Source: Bacteroidota bacterium
GTDB lineage: Bacteria > Bacteroidota > Bacteroidia > Chitinophagales > Chitinophagaceae
DNA length: 64,000 nt
Assembly: GCA_018267545.1 (NCBI GenBank)
Contig: JAFDYG010000427.1
Span: 62,001-126,000, forward strand
Direction: 5' to 3'
Part shown: positions 1 through 10,800 of the stretch, piece by piece
Layout: the number at the start of each line of letters is the position of its first letter
Numbering within the stretch: the first letter of the stretch is position 1
Translations under genes and position numbers: made by a program
Notes under the pieces: generated by a model
Databases searched by the model: none
What the model was told of the DNA's origin: nothing
The model's input: only the letters and a program-made list of their open reading frames with translations

Positions 1-1053
1 AAAGCTGATCAGCATCGACTCGATCAGAAACTGCCCCACAAGCCCACTCCTCAGCGAGCCCATCACTTTCCGAATCCCCACTTCCTTGGCCCGGCCCGCA
101 GAACGAGCCGTAGACAGGTTCATAAAATTCACGCAGGCGATCAGCAGGATAAACGTTGCAATCGCCCCGAAGATATATACGTACTGGATGTTGCCATTGT
201 CGTCGAGCTCGTTTTCAACGTGCGAATACAGGTGAATCTTTGTAAGCGGCATCAGACGGGTCTTGATAAAACCCCCGCCCTTCTTGAAATCGACGATGTT
301 CAGGTTGATTACGTCCCGGATGATGGGGTCGACATATGACTCGAATCGTTGCGTCAGTTGCTCGTTGAAACGGACGGGGTCCGTGCCGGGCGCCAGCACG
401 ACATAGGTGTGATAATTATTCGACAGCCAGTTGGACTCGTCATTGTCGTGACGGGACGATAGAGAAATGAAAAAATCGAACCGGAAGTGCGACTGCTGCG
501 GCATATCTTTTATTACGCCCGTCACCTGATAAATGGCCCCATTCGCGTCAAAGCTCTTACCGACCGCCTTTGTAGTATTGAAATATTTTTTGGCTATCGT
601 CTCACTGATGACCAGGGAATTGGGGCCGACCAGGGCCGTAGCGGGATTGCCGTCAAGGAAGGGCAGGGTAAAAACGCTGAAAAGCGTCGAGTCGGCATAA
701 ACGACCGAACGCTCGGCAATCTTCGCCCCATCGCGTTTGATGGTCAAACCGCCGCGTTCGATCAGTCGGGTAGCGGTCTGGATGGCGGGAAATTCCTTGG
801 CAAAGACAGGCCCCATCAGCGCCGGCGTCTCTGCGCCGTTATAATAATTGTCGCCGAAGCGGACTTCTTCGTCGATGCGAAAGATATGGTCGGCCTTGGT
901 GTTGTACTTGTCGTAGCCCAGCTCGTTGATGACATAAAGGATGATCACCAGACAGGTGGCGATGCCGGTGGCGAGTCCTATTATATTAATGGCGGTGAAG
1001 CCTTTATACTTCCACAGGTTGCGAACGGCCGTTCGGATAAAGTTCTTGAGCAT
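1..1053 (-). CDS. ABC transporter permease, MacB/FtsX type (partial, 3' end outside window)
   Basis: The reading frame starts with ATG at 1053 and runs off the window at base 1, so only about the first 350 residues are present. The N-terminus (LKNFIRTAVRNLWKYKG) is followed by a first membrane helix (about residues 18-40), then a large periplasmic MacB_PCD-like domain. A second helix near residue 285-310 is followed by the FtsX-type segment RAKEVGIRKVMGS, which is diagnostic of these permeases. The family couples ATP hydrolysis by a separate LolD/MacB-like ATPase to export or envelope remodelling. In Bacteroidota such permeases often occur in tandem arrays of antimicrobial-peptide-type transporters, and the substrate cannot be told from sequence. 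It lies 41 bp downstream of PUL A on the same strand, but its role does not obviously belong to it. Confidence 0.9.
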   Translation of the reverse strand, partial: MLKNFIRTAVRNLWKYKGFTAINIIGLATGIATCLVIILYVINELGYDKYNTKADHIFRIDEEVRFGDNYYNGAETPALMGPVFAKEFPAIQTATRLIERGGLTIKRDGAKIAERSVVYADSTLFSVFTLPFLDGNPATALVGPNSLVISETIAKKYFNTTKAVGKSFDANGAIYQVTGVIKDMPQQSHFRFDFFISLSSRHDNDESNWLSNNYHTYVVLAPGTDPVRFNEQLTQRFESYVDPIIRDVINLNIVDFKKGGGFIKTRLMPLTKIHLYSHVENELDDNGNIQYVYIFGAIATFILLIACVNFMNLSTARSAGRAKEVGIRKVMGSLRSGLVGQFLIESMLISF

Positions 1054-1094
1054 ACCAGGCGTTTTGCCTTGGGACGGGGGTGCGCAACAAAAGG

Positions 1095-3506
1095 TTACAG
1101 CTGCTTCAAAATAATTTTTCCGCCTCCGGCTTCGAAGGTCAAAGTCCCCTGGGCACTGCTCTGTATCTTCTTGCCCGATGTGTTAAGTGAATAGGACTTC
1201 CCCGGAGTAAGACCGCTTACGCTATAGGCTGCCTTACCCTGAGCAGTGAAGACAATTTCATCCGCCCCCCATTGCAGGATATCCAGCGCCAGCTTACCGA
1301 CCGCCGTCGCCTTCAAAGAAGCCGTCGCAGCACTCCCGTTGAAATACGAAAGCTCATTCCCACTACTATAAAATCCAAAATCGGTCTTAGCCATTATCTT
1401 AAACCGGTCATTCGACACCGCATAGCTATTCATATCCAGGTCGATCGTCAGCCGCTGATTTCGATAATTATATTTTACCTGCGTCCCCGCCAGCTCCTGC
1501 GTGATATGCGGGTCCAGGTAAAACCGGTTGTGCAGCGGATTGATGCCATAGATCGCCTGGTACAATCCCACCACGGAAAGACCATTCCCCGAAAGGATAT
1601 CATCACCCCTCCCGTCCTGCTTGGCGCGGCCATATCGCTGAAACGCCAGCCCGTCGATCGAATACTGCTTCAGGACATTCTTTACATACTTCACCGCCAG
1701 CTCGGGTTTATAAGACGCGTAGGCCTTTACCGCCACAGACCCCCAGGACAGGAAGATGTCTCCGTTCTCATAGTTTGGAAAGGGAAACTGCCAGTCGTTG
1801 CCCTCACCCGGCGCGTAGCTGTACATACAAAGCGGCCAGAAGAAGAGATTTTCTTTGACCATCTGCGTTTCTATACCGTCCAAAATCTGTTTTGTCCTAT
1901 CTGCGTCGTCACAGATATTATAGGCAATGGCCATAAAGTTTACCGGAGTAACCATATTCGTTCCATGAATCGAACCGTCTTTATCCCGCCAGTGGACATA
2001 GCATTTATGTTCCACATCCCAGAAGCCACCTTCGGAGATCGGTTTGTTGAAGCTCGCTTTCAGCCGTTCCGCAACACGCTCATACGTTGCTTTCCGGGTG
2101 GCGTTGCCAAGCTGGGCCTCTATATCCGCCCATAGCACCAACGCACGATAGAGCTTAGCATTTACAAACGCATTCTCATAAGCCGCCCAGATAATATCTA
2201 TCCAGTCGCTGCCCCTCTTCTGCTTATAGCTGTCGGTCATCATCTCCACCAGGCCATTCTTGTTCTCATCCCTCTTTACGATCCAGTCCAGCGCCTTCTC
2301 ACAGGCCTGCTGCTGCGTCCGCACCCAGCTAAGATCGCCCGTTTGGTCATATAGCTCCGAAACGTCGATCACATAGTCGGGATTGGAATCCAGCAGATAA
2401 CCCCACTGCGCTTCGTAAAAACCTTCATCCGTATAGGCCTTGGGCATCGCGTCCTCGTTCGTATACGCCCATCTCGGCCAGACCCGGCCGTCGGGCTTGA
2501 TGGCGTTGTCGCGGTAGAAGTCGAGACAGTCCTGGTAGCCCTTCAGATACTTCTTATCATTGATGCCAAGCCCCATCTGTGCGATATACTGTTCGTGCAG
2601 ACAGATGGGTCCGTAGGGAGTATGCCAGCTGTTACCACCAAAGTGCTTCTTCCCGATGACGCCAATCCTTAGAATCGTGTTCAGCACGCTGCTGACCTGG
2701 TCCTGATTTATCCCAACGAGCCTACCCCTCCCATACTTCTCCTTGAAATCAAAATAGGAAAGCGTAATATGTTCGGTGCTGCTGCCCGCGCCGTTTCCAA
2801 AGGCCGCCCACACGTCGGTCGTATCACGGGTATATCGCCTTCTTTTCGTATCGGCGTCGAAGCGCAGCTGCATTGGCGATGGCGATACGGCGATAGAATA
2901 AGCCAGCTTATCGTCCATTGTACGGCTGTAGTCCATGGCGACATGCTTACCGGGAGCCGATACGCTAACCGTCAGGCCATTCCCCGTCTTGCTGTTCCAG
3001 AACTCGGATGTATTGCTATACACCCCATACGTATCGCGCCGTTTGTTAAACAGGTAAAACCACGCCACCCCCCCATAGTCCTGGTACGCCCCCTCCCAGG
3101 TATTGATGCTATTGAACATAAAACAAGGAGAAGCGATCTTTTCGACTGAAATAGCCTTCGCCACAGTCCGGGCAACATCAAACTTTACCTCCGAGGCCGT
3201 AATAGTAAACGTCCACGTCTCGGATATGCCCGGGCCATACTTGATACCCGTCACACGAATAATATTCCCAGACTTCCTAACCACAGGGTCCGCGTCGAGA
3301 TGCAGCGTCGAATACGTCGCCGTCTTCGTACGAATCATCGAATAAACGTTTTCCGACACCGTTTCGCCGTTTACGACGAGCCTGGAAATGTTAGCCGTCT
3401 TATGATAATCGAGCGTAAGCGTCAGCTTATCGTTACCAAACGTGATGGACGACTGAGCAAAACACTTACTAGTCAAAAATAGAAGAGTCAGAAGTTTTTT
3501 TAACAT
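1095..3506 (-). CDS. Secreted six-hairpin (alpha/alpha)6-barrel glycosidase, family not assigned
   Basis: This 803-residue protein has a short Sec signal (about residues 1-17, ending CFAQ). Residues about 20-270 look like a beta-sandwich domain. Residues about 300-700 carry the helical repeats of a six-hairpin glycosidase, including GSDWIDIIWAAYENAF, NMVTPVNFMAIAY and PNYENGDIFLSWGS. This layout resembles GH78/GH94-like and amylo-glucosidase-like enzymes, with acidic residues in the barrel the likely catalysts. I could not assign a CAZy family by eye. A small beta domain closes the protein. It is the last gene of PUL A and overlaps the upstream isomerase-like gene by 7 bp, implying translational coupling. 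Its probable task is periplasmic trimming of oligosaccharides imported by the SusCD pair. Confidence 0.75.
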   Translation of the reverse strand: MLKKLLTLLFLTSKCFAQSSITFGNDKLTLTLDYHKTANISRLVVNGETVSENVYSMIRTKTATYSTLHLDADPVVRKSGNIIRVTGIKYGPGISETWTFTITASEVKFDVARTVAKAISVEKIASPCFMFNSINTWEGAYQDYGGVAWFYLFNKRRDTYGVYSNTSEFWNSKTGNGLTVSVSAPGKHVAMDYSRTMDDKLAYSIAVSPSPMQLRFDADTKRRRYTRDTTDVWAAFGNGAGSSTEHITLSYFDFKEKYGRGRLVGINQDQVSSVLNTILRIGVIGKKHFGGNSWHTPYGPICLHEQYIAQMGLGINDKKYLKGYQDCLDFYRDNAIKPDGRVWPRWAYTNEDAMPKAYTDEGFYEAQWGYLLDSNPDYVIDVSELYDQTGDLSWVRTQQQACEKALDWIVKRDENKNGLVEMMTDSYKQKRGSDWIDIIWAAYENAFVNAKLYRALVLWADIEAQLGNATRKATYERVAERLKASFNKPISEGGFWDVEHKCYVHWRDKDGSIHGTNMVTPVNFMAIAYNICDDADRTKQILDGIETQMVKENLFFWPLCMYSYAPGEGNDWQFPFPNYENGDIFLSWGSVAVKAYASYKPELAVKYVKNVLKQYSIDGLAFQRYGRAKQDGRGDDILSGNGLSVVGLYQAIYGINPLHNRFYLDPHITQELAGTQVKYNYRNQRLTIDLDMNSYAVSNDRFKIMAKTDFGFYSSGNELSYFNGSAATASLKATAVGKLALDILQWGADEIVFTAQGKAAYSVSGLTPGKSYSLNTSGKKIQSSAQGTLTFEAGGGKIILKQL

Positions 3507-4915
3507 ACCTGTTTAACTTCGATATTAAGTAATGCGCCTAGCTTTTTGATCTTTGACGAAATATGCCCTACGCCTACCGCACAGTGATGAGCGGGTCCAT
3601 AATTGTTCCACTCCTCGACAAATCTTCTCGCGCCAATCGAAAACCGGTACCGGCTGTTTGTATTACCGATCTCCAAAATCGGCCCTTTTTCCGAAGCGCC
3701 TTCCGCGCAAAGCAACATAATCGTCCCGTCCTGTTTCTCCACAACAGAGAGCAGCGTCACGGCCCCGTGCTTTACGGACATCTCGACGGAGAGCCCATTT
3801 CCAACCTTACCGTGATAGACGTATAGCGGCTTTACCTTCGTCTTCCCTTCCGCAATCCGGATGTGCCCAGGACCATCGTGTCCCATCAGCACCACGTCGT
3901 CTTTATAATCCATCGCATAATATTCGGTAAAAGAGCCGCCAGCGCCAAAGCTATCCATGATCTTCATCGCCTGTGCGTTTTTCACCTCGTATTCACCGGC
4001 CACCGGAATTCCTCTTGCCGTCAGCAGTGAGTTTCCAAGGATGACCGAGCTCATCGTATCCTCGTTTACCTCGTTCCCCGTCCCTTTATGATAATACGCC
4101 ATCGAGCCCAGGTTATGCCGTTCGACCAACAAATCCAAAGCGACCGAAGTCCTGGCGGAACGTCTCAGCTCCCCAGGAGAGCAGTCCGACTGGACGTCGA
4201 ATACCTCCATAAAATGCCGGACCCGTTCGTCGATCTGCTGCTCCGTAATTTCCTGTCGTATCGCAGAAAGCTCGTCCACCTCGATGATCTCGATATGCCC
4301 GCCAAACGTAGCGCAGTGAAGCGTGAGGTTCGAATAGATATCGAGCATGCCACCGTAATAGTTCCCCATCAGACCGAGCCGGTTGTGCTCCATCGTATGT
4401 GCAACTCTCGAAGCGTCGATCCAGTCCCGTACTTCGCCCCAGACCTGCGGGTCATCGTGCAGCGTCCCCGTTACCTGGAAGAAGGAAATATTCGCCCGTC
4501 TGAAAACGCTCGCGATCTCGGGTACGGGGCAGGCCGAACAATACGCCAGCCACTCTCCGGTCATTCTGGTACGGTCCTTTAGTTGATTGAACCATTCGTA
4601 GTCTATCGCGGCTTCAGGGGAAAGATTTAGTATGATGACGGGTACCTTTGCACGTTTGACAACCGGCAGAACCGTAGACGACAAGGCATACGTCGTAACA
4701 TACAAAAAGATCACATCCACGTCCTGTTTACGAAACTCATGCCCCGCATCGAACGCCTTCTGGGGACTGTCGATCAAACCCAGGTTAACGATCTCCGCGC
4801 CAAATTCTCTCAGCTTGTCTTCTACCACCTGTACATAGCCCGTAAGGCGTCGTTCCAACCCATCGAACTGTTGCCAGTAAGCTTCAAGACCAATTCCAAA
4901 TAATCCTATTCTCAT
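3500..4915 (-). CDS. L-arabinose/L-fucose isomerase-like protein
   Basis: This 471-residue protein without a signal peptide is expected in the cytoplasm. The N-terminal half has the alternating Rossmann-like pattern of the AraA/FucI fold (MRIGLFGIGLEAYW, DVIFLYVTTYALSS). The C-terminal half carries the conserved blocks GGGSFTEYYAMD-like (AGGSFTEYYAMD), VVLMGHDGPGH, VEMSVKHGAVTLL, EIGNTNSRYRF and GPAHHCAVGVGH. Their Glu and His residues correspond to the Mn-binding and catalytic sites of this superfamily. True AraA is about 500 residues, so this is slightly short and belongs to the divergent branch common in Bacteroidota PULs. The substrate may be arabinose, fucose or another aldose. It is 17 bp downstream of a GH-A-like glycosidase, so the released sugar is plausibly its substrate, which is inference. 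Confidence 0.8.
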   Translation of the reverse strand: MRIGLFGIGLEAYWQQFDGLERRLTGYVQVVEDKLREFGAEIVNLGLIDSPQKAFDAGHEFRKQDVDVIFLYVTTYALSSTVLPVVKRAKVPVIILNLSPEAAIDYEWFNQLKDRTRMTGEWLAYCSACPVPEIASVFRRANISFFQVTGTLHDDPQVWGEVRDWIDASRVAHTMEHNRLGLMGNYYGGMLDIYSNLTLHCATFGGHIEIIEVDELSAIRQEITEQQIDERVRHFMEVFDVQSDCSPGELRRSARTSVALDLLVERHNLGSMAYYHKGTGNEVNEDTMSSVILGNSLLTARGIPVAGEYEVKNAQAMKIMDSFGAGGSFTEYYAMDYKDDVVLMGHDGPGHIRIAEGKTKVKPLYVYHGKVGNGLSVEMSVKHGAVTLLSVVEKQDGTIMLLCAEGASEKGPILEIGNTNSRYRFSIGARRFVEEWNNYGPAHHCAVGVGHISSKIKKLGALLNIEVKQVC

Positions 4916-4932
4916 ATTGTACTCAAGTTAAA

Positions 4933-6372
4933 TCAAAGCTTAATTACTGCAACGGAAAATGGTTTTAAAATAATTGAATTGTCCGTCAATTGTTCCCTTG
5001 ACGGAGGGTTTTCCCGGGTCGATACGTCGACGCAGCTAACCCAGGCCCCCTTTGCCTCCGCGGGCAGCTGCACCTTTGCTTCTACATTCTTCTTGTTGAT
5101 CAAAAGGATCTTCTTTCCTTCGGGCGTGATAAAACCCTGGTTGTCTACGCCGCCGTTGAGGTTTGTATTGACGAGCTTGTCGCCAGGACCGAAGTTGTCC
5201 TTTAATAATTTTAGCACCCAGTATCTTGCGTTGGGCTTACCGTTTTCCCAGTTCATCATGCTCACGTCCGGAAACTGGCTGGGATAGCCCACCAGCTGAG
5301 ACTCGCCTGCTACGTCGATCCCGATCTTTGTCAGCTCCAGGAACAGGTGTGCATACATCGCGCCGGCCAGATTCCAGTAGTCGTAATCGATCGGTCCCGA
5401 CGCTTCGGGGGAGCGCAGGATGACGCCAAGCTCATTGATCGTGGTGAAAACGCCCGGCGCAAGCCGCTTCCGGATATTCTCGATATACCGAACCCTTTCC
5501 AGGAAGGCGTCCGCCTTTTCGAAAAAGGTATACTGGTAATACTCCAGCGGCTGTCCTTCGAACGAGGGACCGGAATAGTGGTGATAGGAAATCCCTTCGA
5601 GAGGTACGCCAGGCCTGTGGTTTCTGGGGTTGAGGAAGTACTCGAAATAAGCTGGGTTCTGTGTCAGCGCAAGCGATAGACCGATAAATTTCGTGTCGGG
5701 AGAAATCTTTTTGAGCGCCGTGACGATCACGTCGTACAGCTTCGTATAGAACTCCGGGGTCATGTTGTGTTCGAAGTCCATTTCGTTCAGCACCTCCCAG
5801 TAGGGAATCTTATAGAAGTGATCCGATTTGTGGAACTTTCCAATTTCGTCCGTAAACCCTCCCTTCGTGTACCAGCTAAAGAGCCGAACATAATAATCGG
5901 CAATTTCCTTCATCGTCGTATCCACCAGCTGTGTCCCCTGGTTATAATTCCAGCAGGTCTTATACGGGTCAGCGGGATAGGCCACGACCGAATCCGTCTT
6001 CCACATCCATACCGGCGTGGTACTGAAATTGATCACGGTCGTATGGCCTTCGGTCGCTTCCATGACGGCCTGCATCGTACTGTCGAGATAGGTGAAATCC
6101 CAATAGGTATTGTTCTTATCGGGGCGTTTCAATTCCGCTACGGCCATCTTTGGATACGGAAACCAGGGAACGTACCGGACGTAATTCGCGCCGAGATCCT
6201 TCAGCGCCTTGAACGTCTGTTTATGAATGGGCGAGCTGGGGCGGACCATCGGATTTTCGACCAATTGCAAAGTGGGAGTCGTCTTGGATACAGAAGCGAT
6301 ATTGTTCCAGTTGATGGTCTGTGCCTCGACAGCCGTAGAGTAAATAAAGATCAGTGAAAGGAGGTATCTCAT
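4933..6372 (-). CDS. Secreted clan GH-A glycoside hydrolase (GH39/GH5-like)
   Basis: The 479-residue product has a signal peptide (residues 1-18, VEAQ). A TIM-barrel follows, with the two retaining-enzyme glutamates clearly visible: the acid/base in YWEVLNEMD (Asn196-Glu197) and the nucleophile in TTINELGV (Glu314). GISYHHYSGP between them matches the strand-6 His/Tyr region of clan GH-A. The C-terminal 80 residues form a small beta domain (KILLINKKNVEAKVQLP). The family could be GH39, GH5 or GH30-related; GH39 seems nearest because of the early VRYVPWFPYP segment and overall length. It sits 11 bp below susD and 17 bp above the isomerase-like gene, so it is a core enzyme of PUL A. Confidence 0.75.
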   Translation of the reverse strand: MRYLLSLIFIYSTAVEAQTINWNNIASVSKTTPTLQLVENPMVRPSSPIHKQTFKALKDLGANYVRYVPWFPYPKMAVAELKRPDKNNTYWDFTYLDSTMQAVMEATEGHTTVINFSTTPVWMWKTDSVVAYPADPYKTCWNYNQGTQLVDTTMKEIADYYVRLFSWYTKGGFTDEIGKFHKSDHFYKIPYWEVLNEMDFEHNMTPEFYTKLYDVIVTALKKISPDTKFIGLSLALTQNPAYFEYFLNPRNHRPGVPLEGISYHHYSGPSFEGQPLEYYQYTFFEKADAFLERVRYIENIRKRLAPGVFTTINELGVILRSPEASGPIDYDYWNLAGAMYAHLFLELTKIGIDVAGESQLVGYPSQFPDVSMMNWENGKPNARYWVLKLLKDNFGPGDKLVNTNLNGGVDNQGFITPEGKKILLINKKNVEAKVQLPAEAKGAWVSCVDVSTRENPPSREQLTDNSIILKPFSVAVIKL

Positions 6373-6383
6373 GTTATGTGGTT

Positions 6384-7874
6384 TTAGTAGCCTGGATTCT
6401 GCGTTAATTTATTATTGACTAAAAGCTCATTGCTGGGAATCGGATATAACGCCTCGTACGTGTTGAAGATATAATCGCTGGTAGAGTAAGGAATGCCCTG
6501 GCGGCTGACGGTCGGATTGGCCTTTTCACGGGCGGCATAGGCGTTGAGAAACGTGGCCAGGTCGGCCGCAGACTTGGTCCGTTTCAAATCCAGCCAGCGC
6601 CAGTTCTCGAACGCCAGCTCTAGCCTTCTCTCGTGCATGATCGCATCCCGCAGCGCCTGCTGACTAAGACCGCTCAAAGCGCCAAGCCCGGCCCGTTGCC
6701 GTACCTGGTTGATGTAGCCATAGGCCTCCGTCGTAGGACCGGTCTGCTCGTTGATCGCTTCGGCAAGCATCAACAGTACATCCGAATAGCGCAATACCGG
6801 CCAGTCGTCATCGGTACGGCCATAAATCGCATGAGGGTGGTCGTATTTTTTTATATAGGGAATCGTCTCGCCGGTAATCGGGCTCTTGAAGTCGAGACCG
6901 ATGCTTGCATCCTTTCGTAGGTCGCCGTTTTCATAGTCGGCGATAAGATCTTTTGTAGGAATGTTCCAGCCGCTGGGCGTGCTTTGCGGCCAACCCGTAA
7001 CCGCATCTTTGGACAGCCGCGGGGCAAATGTATAGATAAAGCTGCTCCATTCTCCCAAATCATTCCCGCCTTGATACTGCACTTCGAAAATCGACTCCGG
7101 ACCGTTCTTCTTCTTAGGGTCGAAGACGTCTGCATAAACCGGTACTAGAGAATAGCCAAGCGGTAAAACTTTCTTCAACGCATCCGCGGCTTCCGGGTAC
7201 TGCTTCTTCGTAAGGTACACTTTTCCGAGCAGGGTCAGCGCGGCGCCCTTTGTTATTCTTCCCACGCTGGCGGCGCTATAGCTGACAGGAAGCACCGCTA
7301 TCGCGTCGTTTAGGTCGGTTATAACCTGCGTATAGACTTTGGCCTGGGTCTCTCGTAAATAATCCCAAGCCTTCGAAGGCTGATCCAATGGCTCCGTAAC
7401 CAGGACAACGTCGCCAAAATACTGCGTCAATTCAAAGTAATAATACGCCCGAAGAAACTTCAGCTGACCCGAGATGGGATTCTTGACCGAATCGGCCAGG
7501 GTCGAATTCTTTAATTTCAGCAGCGTAGTATTGATATTGAAAAGAGCATTGTAATAATTATCATACATGCTGTTGATATTCGGCGTCCCTGAGTTTACAT
7601 TGAAATACTCGAACGCTTCGAAAGTGGGTGCATTACCACGATTACCCGGGTCGAAATCGAGGGTGGTATTATCGGAGGGCATTTCGTTGAACAGCCACTG
7701 GTCGTTGATGATACCCTGTAATTGACCATAGGCGCCGTTGACAGCCTGCTCCATCTCGGCCGGTGTTTTATAAAACAGGTCCGTGCTGAGCTTGGTCGGG
7801 TCGGTCTTGTTGAGAAAATTCTTGTTGCACGAGGCACAGAGGATGACCAGAAATATGATTGATAGTGTCTTCAT
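6384..7874 (-). CDS. SusD/RagB family glycan-binding lipoprotein (PUL A)
   Basis: The 496-residue protein begins with a lipoprotein signal whose lipobox Cys is residue 16 (LCASCNKNFLN), giving a surface lipoprotein. The SusD pattern is present throughout: TPR-like helices (FLRAYYYFELTQYFGDV, LTLLGKVYLTKKQYPEAADAL), the conserved RYSDVLLMLAEAINEQ segment, INQVRQRAGL and HERRLELAFENWRWLDLKR. It ends with the typical ITQNPGY-like tail (LTQNPGY). It forms the lid of a SusCD outer-membrane importer with the SusC 11 bp upstream. The ligand is unknown. Downstream enzymes point to a plant- or microbe-derived heteroglycan. Confidence 0.95.
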   Translation of the reverse strand: MKTLSIIFLVILCASCNKNFLNKTDPTKLSTDLFYKTPAEMEQAVNGAYGQLQGIINDQWLFNEMPSDNTTLDFDPGNRGNAPTFEAFEYFNVNSGTPNINSMYDNYYNALFNINTTLLKLKNSTLADSVKNPISGQLKFLRAYYYFELTQYFGDVVLVTEPLDQPSKAWDYLRETQAKVYTQVITDLNDAIAVLPVSYSAASVGRITKGAALTLLGKVYLTKKQYPEAADALKKVLPLGYSLVPVYADVFDPKKKNGPESIFEVQYQGGNDLGEWSSFIYTFAPRLSKDAVTGWPQSTPSGWNIPTKDLIADYENGDLRKDASIGLDFKSPITGETIPYIKKYDHPHAIYGRTDDDWPVLRYSDVLLMLAEAINEQTGPTTEAYGYINQVRQRAGLGALSGLSQQALRDAIMHERRLELAFENWRWLDLKRTKSAADLATFLNAYAAREKANPTVSRQGIPYSTSDYIFNTYEALYPIPSNELLVNNKLTQNPGY

Positions 7875-7885
7875 TTTTTCTTGTT

Positions 7886-10800
7886 TTACAGTGATAGTCT
7901 AAGTCCGGCGGAAAAAGTCCTGGAAACGGGATAGGCTACGTCGTCGAAGCCTGGGCTGGTCCCGCCTTTATTATTGGCCTCGGGGTTATTACCCGGATAA
8001 TTCGTAAACAGGATCAGGTTATCTGCGCTCACGAACAGCCGCATGTTGGACAGGCGAAACAGGGGCACCTTCGAAAAAGTATAACCCAGGCTGACGTTCT
8101 TTAGCCATACATGGCTCGCGTTATAGATGTACCGGGAATTGCTCTCGCGCTCCCACTTCCAGGTATTGGTGGTCGCATAGACCCCATTGCCTGGATTTTG
8201 CTCCGACCTGAACCGGTCCTTGCTAGCGGTCAGCACATTGAACACACCGTCCATATTCATCGTGGACTTCTGCAGCTGCGCCATCAGGTCATAGCCATAG
8301 GCGCCGGTGACGAGCACCGTCAGGTCGAACTTTTTATAATCCGCACCCAGGCTCAGCGCCCAGGTGCCTTTTGGCCAGGGGTTGCCGATCTCTACCATGT
8401 CCTTTGTGTCGTACGAAATCGTTCCATTGCTGTCGGCGTCGGCATATTTATAAACGCCCGGGATAGCGCCGTCCTGTGTCGGGGACTTGTCGATCTCCTG
8501 CTGGTTGCGGAAGATGCCAAGTACCTTGTAGCCATAGATCATACCGATCGGGCGGCCGACCTTCGACACATTATACGAGTCGTAGAAAGCGCCGTTCCAT
8601 ATCTCATCATTGACTCCACGGATGGCGAGCACCTTATTCCGGTTAAACGAGATATTGAAATTGCCCCATACGCCTACCGCGTCGATCTTGGTCCGATAGC
8701 CGGCGGCAAGCTCGATGCCCCGGTTCCGCACCTTACCCACATTACCCAGGCTGCTGGTAAATCCTGAAATGGCGGGCAATTGAATAGAAAGCAGCATATC
8801 GCTCGTAATTCGGTTGTAATACTCCGCGGTAAAAGTGAACTTATTATTAAAGGCCGCCAGGTCCATTCCGATATCGGTCTGGCTCGAGCGTTCCCAGCCC
8901 AGCTGAGTGTTGGCGAATGCGCTTACAACTTGTCCGCTGGCAAAATTGTTGCCCAGGATGTAATTGCTCGGGCTGAGGAAGGACAGGCTCGCATAGTTCC
9001 CGATATTGTTGTTCCCCGTGATCCCCCAGCTGCCTCTTACCTTCAGATCATTGATCCAGGATACACCGGCCATAAACGCCTCGTCCGAAATCCGCCAGCC
9101 CGCGGACAGCGCAGGGAAGTTCCCCCACTTGTTATTGATCCCAAATCGCGAGCTGCCTTCTCTTCTGAAAGTCCCGGAGAAGAGGTACCTGTCTTTGTAG
9201 TTATAATTGAGGCGGCCAAAGAACGCCTCGGTGCTCCAGCCTTCTTCTCCTGATGAAGAAGACTTGATGACGGCCGCGTTCAGGTAGGGCACCAGGTCGT
9301 CGGGGTATTTGCTGCCGGTGCCTTTGAGGGACTTCAGCGTTTCCTTCTGTGCGGTAAACCCACCCATGATCTCGAAGCTGTGTCCACCAAGTTTCCTTGA
9401 ATAGGTCAGCAATTGGTCGGTCGACAGGTTGATTCGGTTCGACGCGTTATCCTCTTCACTCGCGTCAAGGGGCGGAGGTGCATTGGTCCCTGCAATCGTA
9501 GACGGGATATACTGCTTGCTCGACAACATATAGAAGCCTGCGTTGTATACCGACTTGAACTTGAAGTTTCTCAGGAACGAGAGCTCGAAGAACCCGTTAG
9601 TAATGATATTGGTGTTCGTGGTACGGGCGTTGGTTTCCTTTAGAACCTGAACGGGATTGGCCCAGCCGAACGACCCATCGTGTCCGCCGATATACGAATC
9701 ATAGGACCCATCCGGATTATAAACCGGGTCTCGCGGGTCCATCAATAACGATGACCCCACAAGACCATCACGCCCCAGGGTATTATTCGATTGATTTTGG
9801 TCGGAATAAGAGCCGTTTACGTTGAAGCCGATACCCAGGTATTTATTAACCTGTCCGCCGATGTTGGCGCGGATGGAATAGAGCTTATACCTCGTATTGA
9901 TCAGCGCGCCTTCCTGATCTACATATCCCAGTGACAACAGCGAGTGGATGGGCGTATTGCCATTGGAAAGCGTCACATTATAGTTCTGAAAAGGCGCGTT
10001 GTTATGGAGAATTTCATTAAACCAATTTGTCGATCGCTTGGTTTGTTCGGGGAAGCGATAGTCCAGCGGCACTTCATTGATATTGGGCTCCCGGTTCTCG
10101 AAATACCGTATCTTATCCATAAAAATGTCCTTCTTGAACTGGGCAAACCCAGGACCGTCCAGCATCTTGTATCTCCTCGAATCGGGGATGTTTTGGATGC
10201 CATAGTTGGCGGCGACGGATAGGTTCATCTCTCCGCTCTTGGCGTTCTTAGTGGTGATCAGGATGACACCGTTGGAGCCTCGCGCGCCGTAAATGGCAGT
10301 CGACACCGCGTCTTTTAGGACCGTCATAGAGGCGATGTCATTCGGATTGATATTTTGTCCGATAGAAGTTCCGACTGGGAACCCATCGATAACATACAGC
10401 GGTTCACTCCCGGCGCCGAGGGAACCAAGACCGCGGATGGTTACTTCGGCTTCCTGACCGGGTGTACCGGAAGTTTGTTTTACCGTCACTCCGGGGGCCT
10501 GACCGGTAAGAAACCGCGTGACGTTGGCAACGGGAACGTCTTTCATCTTTGTAACGTCAACGGTAGAGACCGCGCCGGTGACTTCACGCCTCCTTTGCGA
10601 GCCATAACCAATCACGACGACCTCGCCCAGATCGTTTCGTTGGGGCTCTAACCCGATTTCTAAGCTTCGTTCATTGTTGACAGCAATTTCTTTCGTTGTA
10701 AAGCCAACATGAGAAAGAGTAAGCCTTGCACCTGGCGCGGCTTCGATGACAAACCGGCCGTCAGCATCGGTTGTCGTAGTCTTCTTCGCGACCTTTACGG

